Shown: positions 34,141 to 43,440, numbered from the stretch's first letter. The stretch is DNA of 64,000 nucleotides from Hymenobacter properus (GCF_015694735.1 NZ_JADQDP010000003.1:868001-932000), one strand, 5' to 3'. The notes: generated from the letters alone by a model not told the origin. Made by a program: numbers and translations.

Positions 34141-35436
34141 GTGTACGACGAACTATTGCGCAAAGAGGCCACCCTGGCCGTTATCGGCCTCGGCTACGTG
34201 GGCTTGCCCATTGCCCTCGAATTCGCCAAGAAGCTGAAGGTCATTGGCTTCGACATCAATGCCGGCCGCGTGGCCCAGATGAAGCAAGGCATCGACCCCA
34301 GCGGCGAACTCAACAAGGAAGCCTTCGAGGGCTGCGACATTACCTTCACCGACTCGCTGGAGGTGCTGCGCCAGGCCCAGTTCTACATCGTGGCCGTGCC
34401 CACGCCCATCGACGAGCACGCCATGCCCGACCTCAAGCCGCTGCTCGGCGCGTCGTCGTCGGTGGGCAAGGTGCTGAAAAAGGGCGACTACGTGGTGTTC
34501 GAGAGCACCGTGTACCCCGGCTGCACCGAGGAAGACTGCATTCCGGTGATGGAGCGCCTGTCGGGCCTCAAATTCCCGCACGATTTCAAGGTGGGCTACT
34601 CGCCCGAGCGCATCAACCCCGGCGACAAAGAGCACACCCTCACGAGCATTGTGAAAGTGGTGGCTGGTTGCGACGAGGAAAGCCTCGATGTGATTGCCAA
34701 AGTATACGAGCTAGTGGTGCAGGCCGGCGTGCACCGCGCCAGCAGCATCCGGGTGGCCGAAGCCGCCAAAATCATCGAAAACACCCAGCGCGACGTTAAC
34801 ATCGCCCTGATGAATGAACTGTCGATGATTTTCGACCGCATGAGCATCAACACCTACGAGGTGCTGGAAGCCGCCGGTACCAAGTGGAACTTCCTCAAGT
34901 TCAGTCCCGGTCTGGTGGGCGGCCACTGCATCGGTGTGGACCCCTACTACCTGACCTACAAGGCGAAGGAGTTGGGCTACGACGCCAAGGTGATTTTGAG
35001 CGGCCGCACCACCAACGACAACATGGGGGCCTACATCGCCCGCAAAACGGTGCAGATGATGATTAAGAAGGGCAAGGACGTAGCCAAAAGCCGCGTGCTG
35101 GTAATGGGCGCCACCTTCAAGGAAAACGTGGAAGACATCCGCAACTCGAAAGTGGCCGACGTGATTCAGGAGCTGAAAAACTTCTCGGTCAACGTCGACA
35201 TCATCGACCCGCACGCCGACTCCAACGAATTGCACCACGAGTACGGCTTCCGCCTGACGCACAACGACGACGTGCGCAAAGACTACGACGCCGTGATTGT
35301 GGCTGTGAGCCACACGCCCTACGCCGAAAAGGATGAAGCCTACTTCAAATCCATCACCTCCGACAACGCCGTGCTGGTCGACATCAAAGGCCTGTACCGC
35401 GGCAAGATGAAGGACCTGCAGTACTGGAGCCTCTGA
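34141..35436 (+). CDS. UDP-N-acetylhexosamine 6-dehydrogenase (TviB/WbpO type)
   Basis: 431-aa nucleotide-sugar dehydrogenase that oxidises C6 of UDP-GalNAc or UDP-GlcNAc to the uronic acid in two NAD-dependent steps. Rossmann motif GLGYVG (16-21), VPTPIDEHAMPDL, ESTVYPGCTEE, K210/N214 in EAAKIIENTQRDVN, and catalytic C263 in LVGGHCIGVDPYYL. The similarity is to Vi-antigen TviB / WbpO rather than to UDP-glucose dehydrogenase. GTG start at 34141. With the TviC-like epimerase at 37830 it could give UDP-GalNAc uronic acid. Confidence 0.94.
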   Translation: MYDELLRKEATLAVIGLGYVGLPIALEFAKKLKVIGFDINAGRVAQMKQGIDPSGELNKEAFEGCDITFTDSLEVLRQAQFYIVAVPTPIDEHAMPDLKPLLGASSSVGKVLKKGDYVVFESTVYPGCTEEDCIPVMERLSGLKFPHDFKVGYSPERINPGDKEHTLTSIVKVVAGCDEESLDVIAKVYELVVQAGVHRASSIRVAEAAKIIENTQRDVNIALMNELSMIFDRMSINTYEVLEAAGTKWNFLKFSPGLVGGHCIGVDPYYLTYKAKELGYDAKVILSGRTTNDNMGAYIARKTVQMMIKKGKDVAKSRVLVMGATFKENVEDIRNSKVADVIQELKNFSVNVDIIDPHADSNELHHEYGFRLTHNDDVRKDYDAVIVAVSHTPYAEKDEAYFKSITSDNAVLVDIKGLYRGKMKDLQYWSL

Positions 35437-35522
35437 TTCAATGAGCGAATGAGCGAATGGCTGAATGACGCACTTATTTAAGCCAGTCAACCATTCGCCC
35501 ATTCACCCATTCACCCATTGAC
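35437..35522. repeat. Palindrome built from octamer units
   Basis: Left arm holds AATGAGCG twice then AATGGCTG; right arm holds CATTCGCC, CATTCACC, CATTCACC and CATTGAC, roughly reverse-complementary. It occupies the whole gap between the dehydrogenase stop and galE. Confidence 0.8.
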
Positions 35523-35523
35523 T

Positions 35524-36543
35524 ATGAAGATTCTCGTGACCGGCGGTGCCGGGTATATCGGCTCCCACGCGGTGGTGGAGTTGGCGCAGGCTGGCTTCCA
35601 GCCCGTTATCGTCGACGATTTCAGCAACTCGCAGGAGTCGGCCGTGGCGGGCATTGAGGCCATTCTGGGTACGAAGGTGCCCGTGCACCGCATCGACTGC
35701 GGCGATGCGGCTGCCCTGCGCCAGGTGTTCGAAACCGAAAAAGATATTAAGGGCGTTATCCACTTTGCCGCATTTAAGGCAGTGGGAGAGTCGGTGCAGA
35801 AGCCGCTGGCTTACTTCCAGAACAACGTGGGCTCGCTGCTGACGCTGCTGGAGGTGATGAAAGAAAAGGGTGTTGAAAACCTGGTGTTCTCGTCCTCGTG
35901 CACCGTGTACGGCATTCCTGATGCACTGCCCGTGACGGAGGCCACGCCCACCAAGCCGGCTTCCTCGCCCTACGGCCGCACCAAGCAGATGTGCGAAGAC
36001 ATTGTGCACGATGTAGCCGGTGCGCCCGACAACCAGATTCGCACCATTCTCCTGCGCTACTTCAACCCGATTGGGGCCCACCCCTCGGCCAAGATTGGCG
36101 AGCTTCCGCTGGGTGTACCCAACAACCTGGTGCCCTTCATCACCCAGACGGCGGCTGGCATCCGCGAGAAGCTGACCATCTACGGCAACGACTACGACAC
36201 GCCCGACGGCACCAACATCCGCGACTACATCCACGTGGTGGATTTGGCCAAGGCCCACGTGGTGGCCGTGCAGCGCCTGCTCGACCGCAAGGCCACCGAT
36301 ACCGTGGAAACCTTCAACGTGGGCACTGGCCACGGCAACTCGGTGCTGGAAGTGGTGCAGGCCTTCGAGCAAGCCAGCGGCCAGAAGCTGAACTACAGCA
36401 TCGGCCCGCGCCGCCCCGGCGACGTGCCCGCCATCTATGCCGATGCCACCAAGGCCGAGCAGGTGCTGGGCTTCAAAACCGAAACTTCGCTGGCCGATGC
36501 ATTGGCCAGCGCCTGGAAGTGGCAGCAAACTTTGGCGAAGTAA
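35524..36543 (+). CDS. galE: UDP-glucose 4-epimerase
   Basis: 339 aa. NAD motif GGAGYIGS (residues 7-14), VIHFAAFKAVGES, catalytic Ser/Tyr/Lys in SSSCTVYG and PYGRTK, LRYFNPIGAHPS, and DGTNIRDYIHVVDLA, all standard for GalE. It interconverts UDP-glucose and UDP-galactose (or the GlcNAc/GalNAc pair). The start is the ATG at 35524, directly after the octamer palindrome. Third gene of the operon. Confidence 0.96.
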   Translation: MKILVTGGAGYIGSHAVVELAQAGFQPVIVDDFSNSQESAVAGIEAILGTKVPVHRIDCGDAAALRQVFETEKDIKGVIHFAAFKAVGESVQKPLAYFQNNVGSLLTLLEVMKEKGVENLVFSSSCTVYGIPDALPVTEATPTKPASSPYGRTKQMCEDIVHDVAGAPDNQIRTILLRYFNPIGAHPSAKIGELPLGVPNNLVPFITQTAAGIREKLTIYGNDYDTPDGTNIRDYIHVVDLAKAHVVAVQRLLDRKATDTVETFNVGTGHGNSVLEVVQAFEQASGQKLNYSIGPRRPGDVPAIYADATKAEQVLGFKTETSLADALASAWKWQQTLAK

Positions 36544-36556
36544 ACACGAAAAGAAC

Positions 36557-36645
36557 GTCATGCTGAGCGCAGTCGAAGCATCTCTACTGCGAGAGTAACT
36601 AATTGCGTTGCGCGAGAGAGATGCTTCGACTGCGCTCAGCATGAC
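36557..36645. repeat. Palindromic repeat, GTCATGCTGAGC family (galE-rfbB gap)
   Basis: Arms GTCATGCTGAGCGCAGTCGAAGC... and ...GCTTCGACTGCGCTCAGCATGAC flank a spacer of about 30 bases. It fills the gap between galE and the dehydratase gene. Confidence 0.9.
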
Positions 36646-36660
36646 CAACCATCCAAACAC

Positions 36661-37716
36661 ATGAAAATCCTCATCACCGGCGGCGCCGGCTTCATCGGCT
36701 CCCACGTTGTTCGGCTGTTCGTTACAAAGTACCCCGAATACCAGATTCTCAACCTGGATGCGCTGACCTACGCCGGCAACCTGGAGAACCTGCGCGACAT
36801 CGAAAACGCCGCGAACTACAAGTTCATCAAAGGCGACATTGCCGACCAGAACTTCATCGACCAGCTGTTTGCCCACGAGGAGCCCGACGCGGTGATTCAC
36901 CTCGCGGCCGAAAGCCACGTGGACCGCAGCATCACCGACCCCATGGCGTTTGTAAAAACCAACGTCATCGGCACCGTGAATTTGCTGAACGCGGCGCGTC
37001 ATTTGTGGCAGCCCAAGGGCTACGAGGGCCATGTGTTCTACCACGTGAGCACCGACGAGGTGTACGGTTCGCTGGACTTCGGCCCCGAGATGTTCACGGA
37101 AGAAACTGCCTACGACCCCCGCTCGCCCTACTCGGCTTCTAAGGCTTCGTCGGACCACTTTGTGCGCGCCTGGCACCACACCTACGGCCTGCCCATCAAG
37201 CTGAGCAACTGCTCGAACAATTACGGCCCCAACCACTTCCCTGAGAAGCTCATTCCGCTGGCCATCCACCGCCTGCGCACCGGCCAGCCGGTGCCGGTGT
37301 ATGGCAAGGGCGAAAACGTGCGCGACTGGCTTTTTGTGAAGGACCATGCCACGGCCATCGACGCGGTGTTTCACAAGGGCAAAAACGGCGATACCTACAA
37401 CATCGGCGGCGTGAATGAGTGGCAGAACCTCAAGCTCATCGAGTTGCTCTGCGACGTGGTAGACCAGAAAACCGGCCAGGAAGTGGGCACCTCGCGCAAG
37501 CTCATCAAGTTCGTGACGGACCGCGCGGGCCACGACATGCGCTATGCCATCGACTCTTCGAAAATCATGAACGAGCTGGGCTGGAAGCCGAGCGTGACCT
37601 TCGAGCAGGGCCTGGCCCAGACTGTAGACTGGTACCTCGCCAACGAAGAGTGGCTGAACAGCGTAACGAGCGGCGCTTACCAAGAGTACAACGCCAAGCA
37701 GTACGCGGGGCGGTAG
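36661..37716 (+). CDS. rfbB: dTDP-glucose 4,6-dehydratase
   Basis: 351 aa. NAD motif GGAGFIGS (7-14), HLAAESHVDRSI, STDEVYGSL (Thr, Asp and Glu of the dehydratase), YSASKASSDHFV (catalytic Tyr/Lys), NCSNNYGPNHFPEKLIP and RDWLFVKDH. It converts dTDP-glucose to dTDP-4-keto-6-deoxyglucose. The partner thymidylyltransferase gene rfbA is two genes downstream; rfbC and rfbD are not in the window. Confidence 0.96.
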   Translation: MKILITGGAGFIGSHVVRLFVTKYPEYQILNLDALTYAGNLENLRDIENAANYKFIKGDIADQNFIDQLFAHEEPDAVIHLAAESHVDRSITDPMAFVKTNVIGTVNLLNAARHLWQPKGYEGHVFYHVSTDEVYGSLDFGPEMFTEETAYDPRSPYSASKASSDHFVRAWHHTYGLPIKLSNCSNNYGPNHFPEKLIPLAIHRLRTGQPVPVYGKGENVRDWLFVKDHATAIDAVFHKGKNGDTYNIGGVNEWQNLKLIELLCDVVDQKTGQEVGTSRKLIKFVTDRAGHDMRYAIDSSKIMNELGWKPSVTFEQGLAQTVDWYLANEEWLNSVTSGAYQEYNAKQYAGR

Positions 37717-37729
37717 CGCAGCGCTTCAG

Positions 37730-37820
37730 TTAAGAGTTAAAAGTTAGGAGTTAAGAGTTGTTGCTTAGGCCACTCAAGCTGCCAGGACTCAACTCTTAAC
37801 TCCTAACTTTTTACTCTTAA
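37730..37820. repeat. Palindrome built from heptamer GAGTTAA-like units
   Basis: Arms 37730-37760 and 37790-37820 match at 30 of 31 positions. Each arm is itself made of degenerate heptamers (GAGTTAA, AAGTTAG, GAGTTAA). It lies in the rfbB-epimerase gap. Confidence 0.88.
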
Positions 37821-37829
37821 TTCAACGAA

Positions 37830-38837
37830 GTGTACGAATCCCCCTTCCATGAGCGGCCGCTCGACAACCTGACTTTCCTCGTAACCGGCGGCGCGGGCTT
37901 CATCGGCTCCAACATCGTGGAGTATTTGCTGAAATACGGCGTCAAGAAAGTGCGGACGCTGGACAACTACTCCAACGGCTTCCGCAAAAACCTGGCGCTG
38001 TTTGCCGGTGATGACCGGCTTGAAATCCTGGACGGCGACATCCGGGACGCTGCCGTATGCGCCAACGCCTGCGAGGGCGTGGACGTGGTGCTACACGAGG
38101 CCGCCCTGGGCTCGGTGCCGCGCTCCATCAAAGACCCCGTATTGACCAACGACGTTAACGTAGGCGGCTTCGTGCAGATGCTGACGGCCGCAAAAAATGC
38201 GGGCGTGAAGCGTTTTGTGTACGCGGCCAGCAGTTCGACCTACGGCGACCACCCCGGCCTGCCCAAGGTGGAAGACCGCATCGGCAAGCCCCTCTCGCCC
38301 TATGCCGTGACCAAATACGCCAACGAGCTCTACGCCGACGTGTTTGCCCGCACCTACGGCATGGAAATCATTGGCCTGCGCTACTTCAACATCTTCGGCC
38401 CGCGCCAGGACCCGGGCGGAGCCTACGCGGCCGTGATTCCGCTGTTCATCGATGCCATTCTGCGCAACGAGGCACCCACGCTCAACGGCGACGGCGGCCA
38501 AACCCGCGACTTCACCTTCGTGGAGAATTGCGTGGAAGCTAACATCCGCGCTGCGCTGGTGGAGAACCCTGAGGCTTTGGGCCAGGTCTACAACATCGCC
38601 GTGGGCGACCGCACCTCACTGGTGCAGATGTACGACATCCTGCGCGAGGAAGCAGGCTCCGATTTGGCGCCGAAGTTTGGCCCTGACCGTGCCGGCGACA
38701 TTCGCGACTCACTGGCTGATATTTCCAAAGCGCGTAACCTGCTGGGCTACAACCCGCAGGTGCGCATCCGCGAAGGGCTGCGGAAGACGCTGGAGTGGTT
38801 CAAGGCCAACCAGAGCTTCATTCAGGAAAGAAATTAG
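37830..38837 (+). CDS. UDP-GlcNAc 4-epimerase (TviC/WbpP type)
   Basis: 335 aa extended SDR. NAD motif GGAGFIGS near residue 20 after an N-terminal extension (ESPFHERPLDNLTFLV) typical of WbpP/TviC; HEAALGSVPRSIKDP, the SSSTYG and PYAVTKYANE active-site motifs, FNIFGPRQDPGGAYAAVIPLFI and GGQTRDFTFVENC are family signatures. It would interconvert UDP-GlcNAc and UDP-GalNAc, feeding the TviB-like dehydrogenase upstream. GTG start at 37830, ten bases after the heptamer palindrome. Confidence 0.92.
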   Translation: MYESPFHERPLDNLTFLVTGGAGFIGSNIVEYLLKYGVKKVRTLDNYSNGFRKNLALFAGDDRLEILDGDIRDAAVCANACEGVDVVLHEAALGSVPRSIKDPVLTNDVNVGGFVQMLTAAKNAGVKRFVYAASSSTYGDHPGLPKVEDRIGKPLSPYAVTKYANELYADVFARTYGMEIIGLRYFNIFGPRQDPGGAYAAVIPLFIDAILRNEAPTLNGDGGQTRDFTFVENCVEANIRAALVENPEALGQVYNIAVGDRTSLVQMYDILREEAGSDLAPKFGPDRAGDIRDSLADISKARNLLGYNPQVRIREGLRKTLEWFKANQSFIQERN

Positions 38838-38841
38838 TCCG

Positions 38842-38943
38842 AACATCATGCAGAGCGCCGCGAAGCATCTCGCGTGCCGCAGTAAATCAAACCGTTGAAT
38901 CACCATTGCACGCGAGATGCTTCGCGGCGCTCTGCATGACGTT
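38842..38943. repeat. Palindromic repeat, GTCATGCAGAGC family (epimerase-rfbA gap)
   Basis: Arms of about 36 bases (CATGCAGAGCGCCGCGAAGC... / ...GCTTCGCGGCGCTCTGCATG) fill the gap before rfbA. Confidence 0.9.
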
Positions 38944-38958
38944 TTAGTACTTCAACCC

Positions 38959-39837
38959 ATGAAAGGCATTATCCTCGCCGGCGGCTCCGGCACCCGCTTG
39001 CACCCGCTCACGCTGGCCGTTTCGAAGCAGCTCATGCCTGTTTACGACAAGCCGATGATTTACTACCCGCTGTCGATTCTGTTGTCGGCCGGCATCCGGG
39101 AAGTGCTCATCATCACCACGCCGCACGACCAGGCCCAGTTCAAGAAGCTGCTGGGTGACGGCAAAAACCTAGGCTGCGATTTCCAGTACGTAGTGCAGGA
39201 GGTACCCAACGGTCTTGCCCAGGCCTTCGTGCTGGGTGCCGATTTCATCGGCAAGGACAAGGTGGCGCTGGTGCTTGGCGACAACATTTTCTACGGCGCC
39301 GGCCTCTCGGAGCTGCTGAAGGCCAACAATGACCCCCAGGGCGGCGTGGTGTTTGCTTACCACGTGCACGACCCCGAGCGCTACGGCGTGGTGGAGTTCG
39401 ACGAGAACAAGAAGGCCCTTAGCATTGAAGAAAAGCCGGCCCAGCCTAAGAGCAACTACGCCGTGCCTGGCCTGTATTTCTACGACAACGACGTGGTAGA
39501 AATCGCCAAAAACCTGGAGATGAGCCCGCGCGGCGAGTACGAAATCACCGACGTGAACAAGGAGTACCTGCGCCGCGGCACGCTGAAAGTGGGCATCCTG
39601 GGCCGCGGCACGGCTTGGCTCGACACCGGCACCTTCGAGAGCCTGATGCAGGCTGGCGAATTTGTGAAGGTGATTGAGCAGCGCCAGGGCCTGAAAGTGG
39701 GCTCCATTGAAGAAGCTGCCTACCGTCAGGGCTTCATCAATGCCGACCAGCTCCGCGCCATTGCCGCCCCGCTGCGCAAGAGCGGCTACGGCGACTACCT
39801 CATGCACCTGCCTGAGCAGCTGATGCTGGAGGAGTAG
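38959..39837 (+). CDS. rfbA: Glucose-1-phosphate thymidylyltransferase
   Basis: 292 aa. Nucleotidyltransferase motif [11 protein letters not shown] (about 8-18), [23 protein letters not shown] (metal-binding Asp), [31 protein letters not shown] and [11 protein letters not shown], all diagnostic of RmlA/RfbA. It makes dTDP-glucose from dTTP and glucose-1-phosphate. Last gene of the operon, followed by a terminator at 39926. Confidence 0.97.
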   Translation: MKGIILAGGSGTRLHPLTLAVSKQLMPVYDKPMIYYPLSILLSAGIREVLIITTPHDQAQFKKLLGDGKNLGCDFQYVVQEVPNGLAQAFVLGADFIGKDKVALVLGDNIFYGAGLSELLKANNDPQGGVVFAYHVHDPERYGVVEFDENKKALSIEEKPAQPKSNYAVPGLYFYDNDVVEIAKNLEMSPRGEYEITDVNKEYLRRGTLKVGILGRGTAWLDTGTFESLMQAGEFVKVIEQRQGLKVGSIEEAAYRQGFINADQLRAIAAPLRKSGYGDYLMHLPEQLMLEE

Positions 39838-39851
39838 TAGGGAGGGGCGTC

Positions 39852-39895
39852 GTCTGTCATTGCGAGCAGAACGCAGTGAAGCGCGGCAATCCGTC
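39852..39895. repeat. Solitary arm of the GTCATTGCGAGC repeat type
   Basis: One half of a third palindromic family (GTCTGTCATTGCGAGC... GCGGCAATCC) without its partner arm; a complete small palindrome with the same core is at 39996. Confidence 0.6.
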
Positions 39896-39925
39896 CTGTC
39901 AACACCAGACACGTACTTTTACCAC

Positions 39926-39959
39926 AAAGCCCCGGCACTGCGAAGTACCGGGGCTTTTT
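39926..39959. terminator. Rho-independent terminator after rfbA
   Basis: AAAGCCCCGG stem, short loop, CCGGGGCTTTTT with a T-run. Usable from the plus strand; the complementary A-run is weaker for the minus-strand gene. Confidence 0.85.
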
Positions 39960-39995
39960 AATTGGCTTCATCACAACTCAGGGCTGGTCGCGCAT

Positions 39996-40043
39996 GGGTG
40001 TCTGTCATTGCCACGGCCTGCGGCCTCGCAATGACAGACACCC
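39996..40043. repeat. Palindrome with GGGTGTCTGTCATTGC arms
   Basis: Sixteen-base perfect arms around an inner GGCC-TGC-GGCC hairpin, close to the 3' end of the fused flavoprotein gene (stop at 40062); may terminate it. Confidence 0.75.
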
Positions 40044-40061
40044 TCCCGGCTGTCCGACACC

Positions 40062-41720
40062 TTACTCGTCCAGATACTGGTGCACGAACTTGATGGCCAT
40101 GCTGCCTTCGCCCACGGCGGAGGCCACGCGGGCCATGGCGCCGGCTCGGCTGTCGCCGGCCGAGAAGATACCGGGCACGCAGGTTTCGAGCAGGTAAGGC
40201 TCGCGGGTTTTTTTCCACGATTGGGCGTAGCGCGGGTCGGCCACCAGGTCGCGGCCGGTGAGGACGTAGCCTTTGCCGTCGCATAGGACCTGGTCGCACA
40301 CCCATTCGGTGCTGGGCTTGGCCCCGATGAAGACGAACAGGGCCCGGGCCGGGCGCTTTTCTACCGTGCCATTAATGTCGACCATCACGGCTTCGAGGTG
40401 GTCCTGCCCGCACACTTCCTTGATTTGCGAGAAGGGCATGAGGACGATGTTAGGGGTGTTGCGGATTTGCTCGATGAGGTAGGCCGACATGCTGGCGGCC
40501 AGGTTGGCCCCGCGGATGACGATGTAGACGTTGCGCGCGTAGGTGGCCAAATACATGGCCGCTTGGCCGGCCGAGTTGCCGCCGCCCACGATGTACACGT
40601 CCTGCTCGTCGCAGCTGCGGGCCTCGGTGCGGGCCGCGCCGTAGTACACGCCTGCGCCGCTGAGGCGGTCCATGCCCGGCACGTCGAGGGTGCGGTAGCT
40701 CACGCCGGTGGTGAGCACCACGGCCTTGGTTTTCACTTCGCGGCCGTCGCTAAGGGTGAGCACTTTGTAGCCGTCCTGAATGCACAAGTCGTTTACTTCC
40801 TGCGGGGCCAGGAACTCGGCCCCGAGGCGCACGGCCTGCGTCCAGGCGCGGTGGGCCAGCTCGGCCCCGCTCAGGCCGGTGGGGAAACCCAGGTAGTTTT
40901 CAATGCGTGAGCTGGTGCCGGCCTGTCCACCGGGCGTCTGGCGCTCGATGATGAGCGTGCGCAGGCCCTCGCTGGCGCCGTACACGGCCGCGGCCAGGCC
41001 GCTGGGGCCGGCGCCCACCACCACCACGTCGTACATGTCCTGCAGAGGCTGGTTGGCAATACCGAGGCTATTGGCCAAGTCGGCCTTGCTGGGGTTGGCC
41101 ACGGCCTTGCCGTCGGCGCAGATGATGACGGGCAGGTCGGTGGGCTCGAAGCCGCGGGCTTTCACCAGGGCCTGGGCTTCGGGGTTGGTTTCGTAGTCGA
41201 GCCACTGGTAGCCCACCATGTAGCCGCTCAGAAAGTCCTTGAGCTCGTGCGACAGCGGCGACCACTGAAACCCAATCAGCCGCACGCCGTCGAAGCGCGG
41301 CTTGTTGGTGACTTGCCAGGCGGCTAGTAGGTCGTGCAGGGTGGGGTAGAGCAGCTGCTCGGGTGGGTCCCAGGGCTTCATCAGGTAATGGTCGAGCCGA
41401 GCCGAATTGATGGCGCGCACGGCCGCTTCGGTGTCAGCGTAGGCGGTAAGCAGCACGCGCTTGGCGTCGGGGAAGAACTCGCGCGAGGCTGTGAGCAGCT
41501 CCACGCCTTCGAGCTGGGGCATGCGCTGGTCGGCCAGAATTAGAGCCAGCGGCTCTTCCTTGGCGTGTAGCTCCTTAATGGTTTCGAGGGCTTCGGGGCC
41601 CGAGTTGACGCGCAGAATGCGGTACTCCTGGCTGAATTCCTGGCGTAGGTCGCGGGCAATGGCGGCCAGCACCTGCGGGTCGTCGTCGACGGCGAGAATA
41701 ATCGGTTTAGCAATGGCCAT
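40062..41720 (-). CDS. Response regulator fused to thioredoxin-reductase-like flavoprotein
   Basis: 552 aa with three parts. Receiver domain (1-125): VDDD at 11-14, phospho-acceptor D64 (LILADQRMP), K115 (LMKPWDP). A thioredoxin/glutaredoxin-like middle (about 140-225) without CxxC. A thioredoxin-reductase-like module (about 228-552): FAD site [10 protein letters not shown] (236-245), [23 protein letters not shown](P) site [10 protein letters not shown] (379-388) and [11 protein letters not shown]. The redox CxxC of TrxR is missing: only C370 precedes the NAD motif. This matches the family named fused response regulator/thioredoxin-disulfide reductase. Its partner kinase lies immediately upstream on the same strand. 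Confidence 0.93.
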   Translation of the reverse strand: MAIAKPIILAVDDDPQVLAAIARDLRQEFSQEYRILRVNSGPEALETIKELHAKEEPLALILADQRMPQLEGVELLTASREFFPDAKRVLLTAYADTEAAVRAINSARLDHYLMKPWDPPEQLLYPTLHDLLAAWQVTNKPRFDGVRLIGFQWSPLSHELKDFLSGYMVGYQWLDYETNPEAQALVKARGFEPTDLPVIICADGKAVANPSKADLANSLGIANQPLQDMYDVVVVGAGPSGLAAAVYGASEGLRTLIIERQTPGGQAGTSSRIENYLGFPTGLSGAELAHRAWTQAVRLGAEFLAPQEVNDLCIQDGYKVLTLSDGREVKTKAVVLTTGVSYRTLDVPGMDRLSGAGVYYGAARTEARSCDEQDVYIVGGGNSAGQAAMYLATYARNVYIVIRGANLAASMSAYLIEQIRNTPNIVLMPFSQIKEVCGQDHLEAVMVDINGTVEKRPARALFVFIGAKPSTEWVCDQVLCDGKGYVLTGRDLVADPRYAQSWKKTREPYLLETCVPGIFSAGDSRAGAMARVASAVGEGSMAIKFVHQYLDE

Positions 41721-41747
41721 GTGTTGTTTTCAATAAGAGATGACAAG

Positions 41748-41836
41748 AACGTCATGCAGAGCGCAGCGAAGCATCTCGCGTGCTTCAGCTAATTACTACT
41801 GCTGGCGAGATGCTTCGCTGCGCTCTGCATGACGTT
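41748..41836. repeat. Palindromic repeat, GTCATGCAGAGC family (kinase-flavoprotein gap)
   Basis: Arms of about 33 bases lie between the stop of the kinase and the start of the fused flavoprotein, occupying the gap of a putative two-gene operon. Confidence 0.9.
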
Positions 41837-41840
41837 CTTT

Positions 41841-43250
41841 TTATGCTTGGCTACCCGCTACCGGCAGCCAGGCGCAAAACTCGGTACGGCCGGGCTTGGA
41901 ATCAACTTCCAGCCGGCCATCGTGCTGGTGAATGATGCGCTGCGCAATATCCAGCCCCAGGCCCGAGCCGTCGCCGGCCTGCTTGGTGGTGTAGAAGGGC
42001 TCGAAGATGTGCGGTAGCACCTCGGGCGGGATGCCGGTGCCGTTGTCAATCAGGAACACGCGCACGAAGTCGCCCTCGCGGCGGGTGCGCAGTGTGATTT
42101 CGCCGCCTTGGGCGGGCAGGGCGTCAATGGCATTGTCGAGCAGGTTGGTCCACACCTGATTAAGGCTGCTGACCTGACCGCGGATTTGAGGCAGGTCGGG
42201 AGCGTAGTCGCGGGTGAGGTGCACGTTTTTCTGGCGCAGCTGGAAGCCCAGCATGTTGAGGGTGCTTTCGAGGCCGGTGGTCACGTCGAGCAGCTCAAAG
42301 CCGCCGGCGCGGTCCATGTGCGAGTAGGTTTTCACATCGGCTACCAGTTTGCTGATGCGGCCGCCGGCCTCCTGCACGTCGTGCACCAGTTGCATGGTGG
42401 TGAGCTGGCCTTCGAGCCAGGCAAAGGCGGCCGGGCGGGCGGCAGGCGGCAGCAGGGCGGCCACCGGCGCCAAGGCTTCCACGGTCACGCCGGCTTCGAG
42501 CAGGGCCGGCGCCAGGTGGTAGCCATCGGGTGAGCCCTGGTCGGTGAGCCAGTCGGCCAGTTCGTCCTCGCGGTTGGCACGCTCCAGGGCCGAGAGGGGC
42601 GCGGGGGGCGCCTCGGCGGGCACGGCCAGGCCGGTGAGGGCGCGCATGGCCTCGGGGGAGGGGCAGTAACCCACCAGCTCCACAAACAGGGCGGGCTTGG
42701 CCGCCGCGCGCCGGGCCAGGGCCTGGCCGGCGCGGGCAATGGCGGCGGCGGGGTTGTTGAGCTCGTGGGCCAGGCCGGCCGAAAGCTTGCCTAGGGCTCG
42801 CAGCTTGTCGTCGCGCTCCTGCACGCGCACCTGGTCGCGGCTGCGGTCATTCATCACGGCCACCAGGCGCTGGGTGAGCTCGGGGCTGGCCTGCTCCAGG
42901 GCCGGAAACTGGTCGCGGTGCAGGGTGTAGAGCAGGGTGTCGCCGATGGCCACGCCCTGGCCAGCTAGCACCCGCAGCCGCGAGTAGGGTAGCACGCCCG
43001 ACACCTGCCCGGCCTCGATGCGAAACACGGGCTCGCGCTGGGCGCCCTTCACCTGGTAGAACTGGATGCCGCCCCGGATGACGGCCGTCATCAGCTCGGC
43101 CGGGGCGCCGGGCTCGAAGAGGACTTCGCCGGGGGCGAGGGCGCGGCCTTCGCCGTGGGTTAGCAGCCAAGCAATGGTTTCGGCGGGCAGGCCGGCGAAG
43201 GCGGTGACGGCGGCCAGGTCGGCGGGGGTGAGGGGAGGAGCTATAGCCAT
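41841..43250 (-). CDS. Histidine kinase with N-terminal cyclic-nucleotide-binding-like domain
   Basis: 469 aa from the ATG at 43250. Residues 1-125 form a Crp-like cNMP-binding domain (ALAPGEVLFEPGAPAELM, YSRLRVLAGQGVAIGDTLLY), though the phosphate-cassette Arg-Ser is not obvious. A short linker leads to the phospho-acceptor H162 in LSAGLAHELNNPAAAI, and then a long dimerisation/insert region (180-310). The HATPase domain has WTNLLDNAIDAL (N box), DNGTGIPP (G1) and GDGSGLGL (G2). No membrane segment, so cytoplasmic. It probably phosphorylates the receiver of the adjacent flavoprotein. An in-frame ATG-less extension to 43277 is not favoured. Confidence 0.92.
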   Translation of the reverse strand: MAIAPPLTPADLAAVTAFAGLPAETIAWLLTHGEGRALAPGEVLFEPGAPAELMTAVIRGGIQFYQVKGAQREPVFRIEAGQVSGVLPYSRLRVLAGQGVAIGDTLLYTLHRDQFPALEQASPELTQRLVAVMNDRSRDQVRVQERDDKLRALGKLSAGLAHELNNPAAAIARAGQALARRAAAKPALFVELVGYCPSPEAMRALTGLAVPAEAPPAPLSALERANREDELADWLTDQGSPDGYHLAPALLEAGVTVEALAPVAALLPPAARPAAFAWLEGQLTTMQLVHDVQEAGGRISKLVADVKTYSHMDRAGGFELLDVTTGLESTLNMLGFQLRQKNVHLTRDYAPDLPQIRGQVSSLNQVWTNLLDNAIDALPAQGGEITLRTRREGDFVRVFLIDNGTGIPPEVLPHIFEPFYTTKQAGDGSGLGLDIAQRIIHQHDGRLEVDSKPGRTEFCAWLPVAGSQA

Positions 43251-43440
43251 AGCCCTATAACCCGATGCGGGGCGCAATGTTGAGGCCGCCGGAGTGCCGG
43301 GCGAAGCGCCGGAAACGGGCGCGGCGGCACCCAGGTATTTCTACGTGTTTATATAGTTGGGATGCGGGAAGCTGTTCTCTTTCTCATACATTTAACAGGA
43401 CAAGCAGTTCCGCTTCCACTCACCAAACCCGGTCACCCCC

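Noticed and set aside
35503-37683. Long minus-strand open frame (about 726 codons) opposite galE and rfbB
   Set aside because: It mirrors two genes with perfect family motifs; its translation is His/Val/Gly-rich with no domain. High GC makes such shadow frames common here.
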